From NCBI RefSeq assembly GCF_013282155.1, contig NZ_BLWI01000002.1, positions 248,001 through 312,000 on the forward strand: DNA of 64,000 nucleotides, given 5' to 3'. Positions within the stretch are counted from its first letter, which is position 1. Each line of letters begins with the position of its first letter. This DNA comes from Sulfitobacter sp. HGT1. Lineage in GTDB: Bacteria; Pseudomonadota; Alphaproteobacteria; Rhodobacterales; Rhodobacteraceae. The translations under genes and the position numbers were made by a program. Below, in pieces: positions 8,567-16,415 of the stretch. The notes beneath the pieces are model-generated. The model did no database searches. It saw only the letters and a program-made list of their open reading frames with translations, and had not been told where the DNA came from.

Positions 8567-8589
8567 AACCATTCACAAATGTGATGGTT
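8567..8589. promoter_or_regulatory. nested inverted repeat, candidate LysR operator
   Basis: The outer arms AACCAT and ATGGTT pair perfectly and enclose CACA-AA-TGTG, an inner inverted repeat offset by one base. The site lies 30 bp upstream of the LysR start codon, where LTTR recognition sites usually sit. The identity of the binding protein is inferred. Confidence 0.45.
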
Positions 8590-8826
8590 ATGGCAAGGCT
8601 CTGCGCGTGCAATCCGCCGCTCAGGACTGAGATTCACTGAAAATTAGGTTTTCCGGGTCAGATTGCTGCGTAAATTTCAATCAAAGGGATAAATTCCGGT
8701 CGGGCGGACAAATTTTCAATCGGGCGGCCAACCGGCGGGAATTGGGTGCCAAAACCCGCGGAAACAGTCGATGCCGGAATGCGGTAGCAGTATTTTAACC
8801 ACCCAAGGATAATCGTGCGAAAAGCC

Positions 8827-8855
8827 TTGAAAACCAATGCAAGTCACCCGATATT
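8827..8855 (+). promoter_or_regulatory. candidate sigma-70 promoter of the Bax-inhibitor gene
   Basis: TTGAAA (8827-8832) and GATATT (8850-8855) are separated by exactly 17 bp, about 60 bp before the start codon. Five of six and four of six bases match consensus. No other good pair was seen close to this gene. Confidence 0.4.
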
Positions 8856-8917
8856 CAAACCAATACCGGGATAGGAAAACCAATCCCGTAAATTTTTGAC
8901 CTATTTGGAGGACTTTC

Positions 8918-9694
8918 ATGGCCGACGTGAATACAATCCGGTCCGCAGCCGGATCCCGCGCCGCCGCTATCGACGAGGGGCTGCGCACCCACATGAACAA
9001 GGTGTACGGCACCATGTCGATTGGCATGTTGATCACCTTTGCTGCTGCTTGGGCAATTTCCGGTCTTGCGGTGACAACCGACCCCGCAGCTGCCGTTGCG
9101 CAGATCGGTACTGACAAATACCTGACGTCCTTGGGCTCGGCCCTGTACATGTCGCCGCTTAAATGGGTCGTCATGTTCGCGCCGCTTGCCTTTGTCTTCG
9201 GCCTTGGTGCCGCCATGAACAGAATCTCGGCTGCGACTGCGCAAACACTGTTTTATGCGTTTGCCGCTGTCATGGGTGTGTCCATCAGCTCGATCTTCCT
9301 GGTGTTTACCGGATATTCGATCGTTCAGATCTTCCTGATCACCTCGATCGCCTTTGCCGGTCTGTCGCTCTGGGGTTACACCACCAAGAAAGACATCTCT
9401 GGCTGGGGAAGCTTCCTGATCATGGGTGTGATCGGCCTGATCGTTGCATCTGTCGTCAACATCTTCCTGGGGTCGCCTGCGCTGGTTTTCGCAATCTCTG
9501 CCATCGGCGTGCTGATCTTTGCCGGTCTGACCGCGTATGACACACAGAACATCAAAGCCACCTATCTTGCCCACGCCCATCACGGCGACCAAGAGTGGCT
9601 GGCAAAGTCCGGTATCATGGGCGCACTCAGCCTGTACCTGAACTTTATCAACATGTTCATGATGTTGCTGCAACTGTTCGGCAACCGCGAATAA
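8918..9694 (+). CDS. Bax inhibitor-1/YccA family membrane protein
   Basis: A 258-residue inner-membrane protein with about seven hydrophobic segments. After a short cytosolic N-terminus it has the family pattern VYGTMSIGMLITFAAAW, then AFAGLSLWGYTTKKDISGWG and IGVLIFAGLTAYDTQNIK, the latter two being the strongly conserved TMBIM/BI-1 loops with the pH/Ca-sensing acidic residue in AYDTQ. Bacterial members are proton-sensitive calcium-leak channels or partners of FtsH. A strong TTGGAGGA ribosome binding site precedes the ATG, and a rho-independent terminator follows 27 bp after the stop, so it is probably monocistronic. Confidence 0.93.
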   Translation: MADVNTIRSAAGSRAAAIDEGLRTHMNKVYGTMSIGMLITFAAAWAISGLAVTTDPAAAVAQIGTDKYLTSLGSALYMSPLKWVVMFAPLAFVFGLGAAMNRISAATAQTLFYAFAAVMGVSISSIFLVFTGYSIVQIFLITSIAFAGLSLWGYTTKKDISGWGSFLIMGVIGLIVASVVNIFLGSPALVFAISAIGVLIFAGLTAYDTQNIKATYLAHAHHGDQEWLAKSGIMGALSLYLNFINMFMMLLQLFGNRE

Positions 9695-9720
9695 GCGTTT
9701 CTTCTACGCTTGAGACTATT

Positions 9721-9753
9721 GAGGCCCGTCAGAGCAATCCGGCGGGCCTTTTT
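9721..9753 (+). terminator. rho-independent terminator after the Bax-inhibitor gene
   Basis: AGGCCCG (9722-9728) pairs with CGGGCCT (9743-9749) and is followed by a T-run. Confidence 0.85.
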
Positions 9754-9853
9754 CATGGCCTGCCAGTTCCCCCTCTGGTCCCCATTGCCCCTTGCATGCC
9801 CCCAGGTCATCGCGTGTGTTAGGCATAAGCCCGCGCACAGAAAGGACCGCCCC

Positions 9854-10162
9854 ATGCTGGAACTCCGCCCCAATTGCGAAATGTGTGACAAAGACCTTCC
9901 GCCAGACGCCGCTGAGGCGCGGATATGCAGTTACGAATGCACCTTTTGTGCCACCTGTGTTGAGGACGTATTGCACGACGTTTGCCCCAACTGCGCGGGC
10001 GGCTTTGTGCCGCGTCCGATCCGCCCGAAAACCGCCCGGCGCAGGGGCGTCAGTCTGCTGCACCAACCGGCGTCTGACAAACGCCGCAGCCTGAAATACA
10101 GCATTGAGGATATCGCGGCAAACACAGCGGCAACCAAAGCCATCCCGCCGCAAGACCGCTAG
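9854..10162 (+). CDS. DUF1272 protein, small cysteine-rich zinc-binding type
   Basis: A 102-residue protein. The first 55 residues are the DUF1272 module: LRPNCEMCDKDLPP, then ICSYECTFCATCVEDVLHDVCPNCGG-like spacing (here CPNCAGG), giving eight cysteines arranged as a treble-clef or RING-like zinc site, then FVPRP. The C-terminal half is basic and likely disordered. I used ATG at 9854 because the family begins with MLELRPNCE; the upstream in-frame extension crosses the preceding terminator region. The function of the family is unknown to me. Confidence 0.85.
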   Translation: MLELRPNCEMCDKDLPPDAAEARICSYECTFCATCVEDVLHDVCPNCAGGFVPRPIRPKTARRRGVSLLHQPASDKRRSLKYSIEDIAANTAATKAIPPQDR

Positions 10163-10222
10163 GGCCCTTCAGGGCCTGTGTAAACGCGACTGATCATTAT
10201 GCCTAAGTGCAAAAGGGGCGCG

Positions 10223-10912
10223 TCAGACGGCGACGTCGAAGAACTGGCCAACGCCTGCGGTGAACACCATCGCCACGACACCCCAGACCACGGCGCGGAT
10301 CAGGGCGGGTCGCATCGGTGCGCCGCCCAGCCGCGCGCCACCCGCCCCCAAAAGGGCCAGCGCCAATACCGCGACAGCCGCAATGGCCGGAATATTATAG
10401 ATCGTTGAGACAAGCAGGGCCGCCGCCAAGGGAAAGGCACCCCCCACGAAAAACGCCCCAGCCGAAGCACCTGCCGCCTGTAGCGGGTTCGCCTGACCTG
10501 CAAGGCCGAACATGCCCAACTCCTCGCGGGCATGGGCCCCAAGGGCGTCGTGGTCGGTCAATTGCGCCGCCACTTTCAGCGCCAGTTTCGGCTCCACGCC
10601 GCGGGTCGCCAGCCCTTCGGCCAGCTCTTCCAACTCGTAGTCGGGGTCGTCCTCAAGGGCGATGCGTTCGCGCTCAAGATCGGCTGATTCCACGTCGGCC
10701 TGCGCCGAGACGGATACATATTCCCCCGCAGCCATCGACAATGCGCCCGCCGAGAGACCCGCAATCCCCGTCAGTGCGATGTTTTCAGACACCATCCCCG
10801 CCGAGGTCACCCCGACAAGCAGGCTCGATATCGACACGATGCCGTCATTGGCCCCAAGCACTGCCGCACGCAGCCAATTGCTTCGGTTGATAAAATGGCC
10901 GTCTTTGGGCAT
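10223..10912 (-). CDS. VIT1/CCC1 family membrane protein (iron/manganese transport)
   Basis: A 229-residue protein of the vacuolar iron transporter family. RSNWLRAAVLGANDGIVSISSLLVGV at the N-terminus and GLSAGALSMAAGEYVSVSAQADVE are the family's first two membrane helices. A charged cytosolic segment (about 75-140, EDDPDYELEELAE) corresponds to the metal-binding domain, followed by three more helices. Members export Fe2+ or Mn2+ from the cytosol or store it. The ribosome binding site region is duplicated in tandem (see the repeat at 10915-10947). No iron regulator lies nearby. Confidence 0.88.
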   Translation of the reverse strand: MPKDGHFINRSNWLRAAVLGANDGIVSISSLLVGVTSAGMVSENIALTGIAGLSAGALSMAAGEYVSVSAQADVESADLERERIALEDDPDYELEELAEGLATRGVEPKLALKVAAQLTDHDALGAHAREELGMFGLAGQANPLQAAGASAGAFFVGGAFPLAAALLVSTIYNIPAIAAVAVLALALLGAGGARLGGAPMRPALIRAVVWGVVAMVFTAGVGQFFDVAV

Positions 10913-10914
10913 GG

Positions 10915-10947
10915 GATCACCTTTGGATGCCGATCACCTTTGGATGC
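10915..10947 (-). repeat. 17-bp tandem duplication carrying the ribosome binding site of the VIT-family gene
   Basis: GATCACCTTTGGATGC occurs at 10915-10930 and again at 10932-10947 with one base between. On the minus strand each copy carries AAAGGTGATC, so there are two Shine-Dalgarno-like sequences; only the first copy is at translating distance from the ATG (10910-10912). Confidence 0.85.
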
Positions 10948-10973
10948 AGGTGCTGCAGGTTCACTGGTAATAA

Positions 10974-11003
10974 ACGCAAAAGACCGCACACAAGGGTGCG
11001 GTC
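10974..11003 (-). terminator. rho-independent terminator of rpmG
   Basis: GACCGCAC (10982-10989) pairs with GTGCGGTC (10996-11003), and on the minus strand it is followed by TCTTTTG. It lies 26 bp after the rpmG stop. Confidence 0.8.
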
Positions 11004-11028
11004 CTGCAATCCGTTAGAAGGGCAGATC

Positions 11029-11196
11029 TTACTTGATCTTGCCTTCTTTGTATTCGACGTGCTTCCGAATAACGGGGTCGTACTTTTTGATGACCATCTT
11101 TTCGGTCATGGTACGCGCGTTTTTCTTTGTTACGTAGAAATGGCCTGTGCCCGCGGACGAGTTCAGACGGATCTTGATCGTGGTTGGCTTCGCCAT
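11029..11196 (-). CDS. rpmG: 50S ribosomal protein L33
   Basis: A 55-residue L33: [20 protein letters not shown] at the N-terminus, then [21 protein letters not shown] and the basic tail VEYKEGKIK. It lacks the CxxC zinc pairs of the alternative form, as is normal in alphaproteobacteria (zinc-independent L33). CAGGAG sits seven bases before the ATG at 11194-11196, which fixes the start despite a longer open frame. It stands alone between its own terminator and the rnpB locus, in the same orientation. Confidence 0.97.
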   Translation of the reverse strand: MAKPTTIKIRLNSSAGTGHFYVTKKNARTMTEKMVIKKYDPVIRKHVEYKEGKIK

Positions 11197-11320
11197 AGTC
11201 GTTCTCCTGCAAGTACGAGAAGGCCGCTTTTCGGCCAAGCCTCGTGAAATCCTGAGATTTGGGTTCTAGTCACGCCAGCCCCCGAGTCAACCGCTATTTC
11301 CCCACCAATGCGGAAAGGAG

Positions 11321-11365
11321 CCGGAAAATTCGAATTTTCCGTAGCGGAATTTTCAAAAAATTCCG
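11321..11365. repeat. paired-palindrome repeat, copy 1
   Basis: A perfect 20-bp palindrome CGGAAAATTCGAATTTTCCG (11322-11341) is followed after three bases by a second inverted repeat, CGGAATTTT-CAA-AAAATTCCG (11345-11365). The same pair, in the opposite orientation, occurs at 41601-41644. Here it lies 19 bases after the 3' end of rnpB and could stop or process that transcript. Confidence 0.75.
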
Positions 11366-11383
11366 ATCGGGGTCTGAAAAGAT

Positions 11384-11796
<413 letters not shown>

Positions 11797-11803
11797 GCTG
11801 CAC

Positions 11804-11832
11804 GCCTAGCGCCTTGAGCCCTGCGGGGTCAA
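11804..11832 (-). promoter_or_regulatory. candidate rnpB promoter
   Basis: On the minus strand TTGACC (11827-11832) and CTAGGC (11804-11809) are separated by 17 bp, and the -10 ends seven bases before the inferred rnpB 5' end. It lies inside and across the stop codon of the amidase gene. Confidence 0.55.
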
Positions 11833-12537
11833 TCTGTTTTGATCCGGGGATGCCTCCGGCGGGGATTTATTTCCATTTGGAAGCAGAGGCGCGGGAAAAC
11901 ACATGTCTTCTGCGCAAAGCGGGCCGGAAAGCCAGGGTGAGAAACGCAGACGCGTTGCAGACAGGAGCGTTGCGATCGGCACGTCGGCTGTGAAGCCTGC
12001 GTTTTTCGCCTGCGCTTTAAAGGCCTCTTCGGTTGGGGTTGCGGTCAATGCCGAAGCGTTTGCCCGCTCTGCCAGACCTTGCCGTGCAAGGCGCGCCCAA
12101 TCGAAATGGCGGCCGGGATCCGACTTGCGCCCCGGTGCCATGTCAGAATGGCCGATGATCCCTTCTGGTGGTATGCCCCAGCGGTCCATTATGCCGCGCA
12201 GCAGGCATTCAAGGGCGCGTATCTGCGGCTCGGAGAACGGATGGGTGCCCTTGTTGTCCAGCTCTATCCCGATCGAGCGGGAGTTGATGTCGTCCTGCCC
12301 TGCCCATTCGCCCTGCCCTGCGTGCCAAGCGCGTTGGTCTTCTTCGACCATCTGGATGATGTCGCCCTGCCCCGAGATCAGATAGTGCGCTGACACCTCG
12401 GCTGCGGGGTCACAGAGCCGTTCCAGCGCATCTGCGGTGGATTGCATGGCGGTATAGTGGATCACAACGAGCGAGGGCCGCAGCCCGTCCCGGCGCGGCC
12501 CTTGATTTGGCGAGAGATGTTTGATGATTTCCGTCAC
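11806..12537 (-). CDS. N-acetylmuramoyl-L-alanine amidase, AmpD/AmiD family
   Basis: A 243-residue zinc amidase that cleaves the lactyl-amide bond of muropeptides in peptidoglycan recycling. VVIHYTAM holds the first zinc ligand H27, and GHSDMAPGRKSDPG holds H129 and D139 with the ten-residue spacing of AmpD. NSRSIGIELDNKG carries the catalytic-site glutamate. I see no signal peptide, which favours a cytosolic AmpD-like role. The C-terminal 20 residues are proline/serine-rich, unlike the family, and are encoded by a copy of the dispersed extragenic repeat. The gene follows a lipoprotein gene by 9 bp. Confidence 0.9.
   Translation of the reverse strand: MTEIIKHLSPNQGPRRDGLRPSLVVIHYTAMQSTADALERLCDPAAEVSAHYLISGQGDIIQMVEEDQRAWHAGQGEWAGQDDINSRSIGIELDNKGTHPFSEPQIRALECLLRGIMDRWGIPPEGIIGHSDMAPGRKSDPGRHFDWARLARQGLAERANASALTATPTEEAFKAQAKNAGFTADVPIATLLSATRLRFSPWLSGPLCAEDMCFPAPLLPNGNKSPPEASPDQNRLTPQGSRR
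11845..11884. repeat. dispersed extragenic repeat, copy inside a coding region
   Basis: On the minus strand this reads CCAAATGG, AAATAAA, then CCCGCCGGAGGC and TCCCC, sharing the AAATAAA-CCC-GCCGGAGGC core with the copy at 15200-15235. It encodes most of the atypical amidase C-terminus. Confidence 0.5.
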
Positions 12538-12546
12538 GCCAAGGGT

Positions 12547-13290
12547 TTACCCTTGAATGGCGCGCCGATAAGGCGACGGATCCCAGTTGCAGGCATAGCC
12601 GTCGCCATCCGGGTCCATTCCGGCGCGGTCACGTTCCGGGCCACCTGCGCTCAGGAACGCAATCTGCGCCTGATCCGGGTGGCTGTATTCTGCACAGGCG
12701 CGGGCGAATTTACGTTCTTTGTTAAATCCGCGGCGGGTGTAGACCGACGTTCCCACGCTATGTTTGTTCTGCAATGCGTAGGCCACGATATTGGGGCCTG
12801 CTTCGGTACGGTCTGGCAATGCTTCGGGCTGGACAACGCGGTATTGCGCCCGGTTGGCCGCGATCATTGCCGCATCGCCTTCGATGCTGCGCTCGCCCGA
12901 GACAGCGTCAAAGTTGTTTTCCTGCGAAATCCCTTCGGCATTCAGAACCGGCGGTGCTGCATTCGCGGGGCTGGCATTAATGGGTTCAACGCCAGAGTTG
13001 GTCGCAGCATCGTTGCCCAAGCCGCCCGGGCGCGTCGCATCAAGCACGCGCGCCGTTTCGGCAGCCGTGGAGGCGGCAGAGCCGTCATCGACAGCATTCA
13101 ACGGTGTCGCGTTGACCGCCGACGGTGCAGGCAATGCCGTCTGAACGCCTGTGGCCAAGGCCGCGTCACGTTTGAATTGCTGCGCTTGGAATGAATCAAA
13201 CCCAGCCCCGCGACCGCTATCGGGTATTGCGGGTTGGCACGCCGATAAGGCCATGCCCAAGGCTGCGACAAGCGAAATAGGTTTAATCAT
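12547..13290 (-). CDS. lipoprotein with a C-terminal Excalibur-like DxDxDGxxC motif
   Basis: A 247-residue protein with a lipoprotein signal peptide ending LSAC (C18). The middle (about 45-150) is alanine/asparagine-rich and probably unstructured. The C-terminal 70 residues are conserved-looking, with SVGTSVYTRRGF, FARACAEYSHPDQAQIAFLSAGGPERDRAGMDPDGDGYACNWDP (shown in pieces) and two cysteines. The DPDGDGYAC ending resembles calcium-binding Excalibur modules of envelope proteins. It is co-transcribed with the downstream amidase, so a role at the cell wall is a reasonable inference. Confidence 0.7.
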   Translation of the reverse strand: MIKPISLVAALGMALSACQPAIPDSGRGAGFDSFQAQQFKRDAALATGVQTALPAPSAVNATPLNAVDDGSAASTAAETARVLDATRPGGLGNDAATNSGVEPINASPANAAPPVLNAEGISQENNFDAVSGERSIEGDAAMIAANRAQYRVVQPEALPDRTEAGPNIVAYALQNKHSVGTSVYTRRGFNKERKFARACAEYSHPDQAQIAFLSAGGPERDRAGMDPDGDGYACNWDPSPYRRAIQG

Positions 13291-13328
13291 TGGCTCTGCT
13301 TTTTATTGACTGCTTAATTGGCGCTGTT

Positions 13329-14816
13329 TTACCACCATTTCGCAGGCTTGGCTACAAAGCCGGCCGCTTTCTCAAGCGCATAGGCGGTTGATAGCAGATC
13401 GGCCTCTTCCCAGGGGCGTCCGATCAGTTGCAGCCCCAAGGGCAGACCTTGCGAACTGGTGCCTGTCGGCAGCGCAATACCTGGCAGACCGGCAAGGTTG
13501 ACCGTGACGGTAAAGACGTCGTTCAGATACATCGCCACCGGATCCGCATCCGTCATTTCACCCAGACCAAAGGCGGCCGACGGGGTCGCTGGCGTCAGGA
13601 TACTGTCGATACCTGCCGCAAAGGCATCCTCAAAATCTTTCTTGATCAGCGTGCGTACCTTGCGGGCACGGTTGTAATAAGCGTCGTAGAACCCGGCACT
13701 TAGCACATAGGTGCCGATCATCACGCGGCGCTGCACTTCGGGGCCGAACCCTTCGGCTCGGGTTTTTTCGTACATCTCGGTGATGCCGTCGCCGTGGTCC
13801 AGCTTGGCGCGGTGACCATAGCGTACACCATCATAGCGCGCGAGGTTGGAGGATGCCTCGGCCGGAGCAATCACGTAATAGGCGGGAAGCGCGTATTTGG
13901 TGTGCGGCAGCGAAATATCGACAATCTCGGCCCCGGCATCGCGCATCATCGCAATGCCGTCCTGCCAGAGCTTTTCAATCTCTTCGGGCATGCCATCCAT
14001 GCGGTATTCGCGTGGGATGCCGATCTTTTTACCACGAATGTCGCCGGTCAGCGCCGCTTCGAAATCAGGCACGGCCAGGTCGGCTGATGTGCTGTCCTTG
14101 GCGTCATACCCTGCCATCGCACCCAGCATGATCGCCGCATCGCGCACGGTTTTGGTCATCGGGCCCGCCTGATCCAGCGAGGACGCAAAGGCCACGACGC
14201 CCCAGCGTGAACACCGGCCGTAGGTCGGCTTGATCCCGACTGTACCGGTAAAGGCCGCAGGCTGGCGGATGGACCCGCCCGTATCTGTGCCCGTTGCCGC
14301 CAGACATAGATCCGCTGCAACCGCCGCGGCAGACCCGCCCGACGATCCGCCCGGTGTCAGCTGCGCATCATCGCCCGCACGCCGCCAGGGGTTGACCGCA
14401 TTGCCATAGACGGATGTCTCGTTCGACGACCCCATGGCGAATTCGTCCATGTTCAGCTTGCCCAGCATCACAGCGCCCGCGTCAAACAGGTTCTGCGAAA
14501 CGGTGCTTTCATACTCTGGCAGGAACCCTTGCAAAATCCGCGAACCGGCTTGCGACGGCACACCCTTGGTGCAGAACAGATCCTTGATGCCGATCGGCAG
14601 GCCGCACATGGCAGGCGCATCGCCCGCCTTGATCCGCGCATCGGCAGCCTTTGCCTGATCGCCAGCCAGTTCGGCCGTGTGGTGGACAAAGGCGTTCAAC
14701 GCGCCTGCCCCCTCAATTGCCGTCAAACAGGCGTTGGTCAGCTCGACCGACGATACATCCCCCTTGCGCAACGCATCGCGAGCTTCGGCAAGACCCAGTT
14801 TGTTCAAATCAGCCAT
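13329..14816 (-). CDS. gatA: Asp-tRNA(Asn)/Glu-tRNA(Gln) amidotransferase subunit A
   Basis: The 495-residue amidase subunit of GatCAB, which releases ammonia from glutamine to amidate misacylated Glu-tRNA(Gln) and Asp-tRNA(Asn). The Ser-cisSer-Lys triad is visible: the lysine in [10 protein letters not shown] near 80, and both serines in the glycine-serine signature [15 protein letters not shown] near 155-180. Length is normal. Its ATG overlaps the gatC stop by one base. gatB is not adjacent, which is common in Rhodobacterales. Confidence 0.97.
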   Translation of the reverse strand: MADLNKLGLAEARDALRKGDVSSVELTNACLTAIEGAGALNAFVHHTAELAGDQAKAADARIKAGDAPAMCGLPIGIKDLFCTKGVPSQAGSRILQGFLPEYESTVSQNLFDAGAVMLGKLNMDEFAMGSSNETSVYGNAVNPWRRAGDDAQLTPGGSSGGSAAAVAADLCLAATGTDTGGSIRQPAAFTGTVGIKPTYGRCSRWGVVAFASSLDQAGPMTKTVRDAAIMLGAMAGYDAKDSTSADLAVPDFEAALTGDIRGKKIGIPREYRMDGMPEEIEKLWQDGIAMMRDAGAEIVDISLPHTKYALPAYYVIAPAEASSNLARYDGVRYGHRAKLDHGDGITEMYEKTRAEGFGPEVQRRVMIGTYVLSAGFYDAYYNRARKVRTLIKKDFEDAFAAGIDSILTPATPSAAFGLGEMTDADPVAMYLNDVFTVTVNLAGLPGIALPTGTSSQGLPLGLQLIGRPWEEADLLSTAYALEKAAGFVAKPAKWW

Positions 14817-15103
14817 TATTCAACCACCTTCGGAACCGCAAAAAATCCTTCGCGCGCGTCGGGCGCATTGGCCAGAATCTTGGCCTGCTGATCGCCGTCA
14901 CGCACCACATCATCGCGCCGCTTCAAAACCTGAGGCGTGACCGAGGTCATCGGCTCGACGCCATCAACATTCACCTCGTTCAGCTGCTCGATAAAGCCAA
15001 GGATGTTGTTGAATTCCTGTGCCAGCGCAGGCAATGCGTCTGGTTCAACCTTGATACGGGCCAGCTTGGCCACCCGTGCGGCGGTGGTCTCGTCAATGGA
15101 CAT
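14816..15103 (-). CDS. gatC: Asp-tRNA(Asn)/Glu-tRNA(Gln) amidotransferase subunit C
   Basis: A 95-residue GatC, the small belt-like subunit that stabilises GatA on GatB. It has the family pattern [16 protein letters not shown] near the N-terminus and the C-terminal [12 protein letters not shown]...[18 protein letters not shown] start at ATG 15101-15103 (MSIDETTAA), as the family does; the upstream extension is not homologous-looking. The pair gatC-gatA is translationally coupled. Confidence 0.95.
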   Translation of the reverse strand: MSIDETTAARVAKLARIKVEPDALPALAQEFNNILGFIEQLNEVNVDGVEPMTSVTPQVLKRRDDVVRDGDQQAKILANAPDAREGFFAVPKVVE

Positions 15104-15199
15104 GGGCGCTCCTAATCTCTTTATCTGCCGTTTACCGCCCCCCGCTGCCCCCTGCAAGTCCGGGGCAGGCCGTCATTGGCCCAATCCGGCCCTCTCAGC

Positions 15200-15235
15200 T
15201 TCATTTTGCCAAATAAACTCCCGCCGGAGGCTCCC
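15200..15235. repeat. dispersed extragenic repeat, copy 2
   Basis: Identical over 23 bases (15200-15222) to the copy at 4092-4114, followed by GCCGGAGGCTCCCC. It lies between divergent gatC and the UPF0173 gene, where neither gene needs a terminator, so the element is better described as a repeat than as a terminator. Confidence 0.65.
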
Positions 15236-15286
15236 CAAAGCGGCAACACACGCTAAACTCTCGGTAATGAAACAAAGGAATGACAC

Positions 15287-15979
15287 ATGAATATCATTTG
15301 GCTAGGCCACGGCAGCTTTCGCATCGAACTCGAAGATCAGGTGATTTTGATTGATCCCTGGCTGACCGGAAACCCGATGCTGGGCGATGAGCACCACGCG
15401 GGCGCGCTGGCGGGTGTGACGCAAATTCTGGTGACGCATGGCCATTTCGACCACACTCAAGACCTCAAGATGGTTGCCGAAAAAACCGGTGCGCCGGTTG
15501 CGGGGATGGTCGAGTTGATGGGCTATTTCGGCGCGCATGGCGTCGAGAACACGACCGGTTTCAACAAGGGCGGCACGATCAAATGTGGCAAAGTGTCCGT
15601 GACGATGGTGCCTGCGTCCCATTCATCTTCGGTTCAGGGTGACAACGGCCCGGTCTACACGGGTGCCGAAACCGGGTTCATGATCTCGGGCGAAGGCCAC
15701 ACGATCTATGTCTCGGGCGACACGGGGATCATGGCCGACATGGAATGGATGGGCGACTATCACAAACCCGATATCGGCATCCTAAGCGCGGGCGGTTTTT
15801 ACACGATGGACATGGCGCAGGCAGCCTATGCGGCCAAGAAATACTTTGATTTCAAGACCGTAATCCCCTGCCATTACCGGACCTTCGGCGCGCTGGAACA
15901 ATCGGCCGAGACCCTGATCGCAGGCCTTACCGGCGTGGATGTGATCGAACCGCAAGTGATGCAGCCCATCACACTCTGA
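15287..15979 (+). CDS. metal-dependent hydrolase, UPF0173 (metallo-beta-lactamase fold)
   Basis: A 230-residue cytosolic protein with a metallo-beta-lactamase-like fold. WLGHGSF at the start, THGHFDHT near 50 (the HxHxDH metal site), VSGDTG near 145 and CHYRTFG near 200 are the UPF0173/UlaG-like landmarks. The substrate is unknown for the family. AAAGGA precedes the ATG by seven bases. It is preceded by the extragenic repeat and converges with a small membrane-protein gene. Confidence 0.9.
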   Translation: MNIIWLGHGSFRIELEDQVILIDPWLTGNPMLGDEHHAGALAGVTQILVTHGHFDHTQDLKMVAEKTGAPVAGMVELMGYFGAHGVENTTGFNKGGTIKCGKVSVTMVPASHSSSVQGDNGPVYTGAETGFMISGEGHTIYVSGDTGIMADMEWMGDYHKPDIGILSAGGFYTMDMAQAAYAAKKYFDFKTVIPCHYRTFGALEQSAETLIAGLTGVDVIEPQVMQPITL

Positions 15980-15998
15980 CCGTCAATCCGCACCAAGA

Positions 15999-16415
15999 CT
16001 AATCCGCAACAGCTTTGCGGCGCACCAGACAAACCGTATTGCCGCTGCGCAGGATCAGGTCGTTTTTATACGGCAACGTCCTGCGCGCGGCTTTGGGATC
16101 AATGGCAAGCTCGGCGCAAAGCTCGAATGCGTCAGGCCCCAGAACGGTATAGCGAAAAGGCATGTTCGTGACCGGATCATTCCGGTTCGCGTCCGGCCGT
16201 CCAAAGCAGGGTTCCAGTTCTTCCAGATTGTCCGGCAAGACGCGTTTGGGCTGGCCCACGCAGGCGATTTGATCTGCCAGCACATCCAGATCGAACACGC
16301 GCTGGCGATCCTGGTCGACCATGCGGGCATATTCCGGCCCGCCAACCACCCAAAGCCCGACCCCGATCGCAAAGGCGACCACCAGACAAAACCCGATGAA
16401 CAACAGTCGGTTCAT
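15999..16415 (-). CDS. hypothetical membrane-anchored protein
   Basis: A 138-residue protein with one N-terminal membrane helix (about residues 4-26), an acidic soluble region and two cysteine-containing segments (IACVGQPKR and CFGRPDANRNDPVTNMPFRYTVLG). The overall shape, an N-terminal anchor followed by DxxTNxPFRY, recalls pilin-like or type II pseudopilin-like minor proteins in which D-P-x-T-G/N-x-P-Y/F marks the C-terminal sheet, but this is only resemblance. It overlaps the upstream DUF5671-like gene as ATGA, so the two products probably act together in the inner membrane. Confidence 0.65.
   Translation of the reverse strand: MNRLLFIGFCLVVAFAIGVGLWVVGGPEYARMVDQDRQRVFDLDVLADQIACVGQPKRVLPDNLEELEPCFGRPDANRNDPVTNMPFRYTVLGPDAFELCAELAIDPKAARRTLPYKNDLILRSGNTVCLVRRKAVAD

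Larger units (their letters stand above)
8538..8917. other. divergent intergenic region, LysR gene and bax-inhibitor gene
   Basis: 380 bp between two divergent starts. It contains the palindrome at 8567-8589 near the LysR gene and a candidate sigma-70 promoter for the plus-strand gene at 8827-8855. Nothing coding is apparent; the middle (about 8640-8800) shows no structure I can interpret apart from two GGGCGG-containing near-repeats around 8701 and 8722. Confidence 0.5.
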
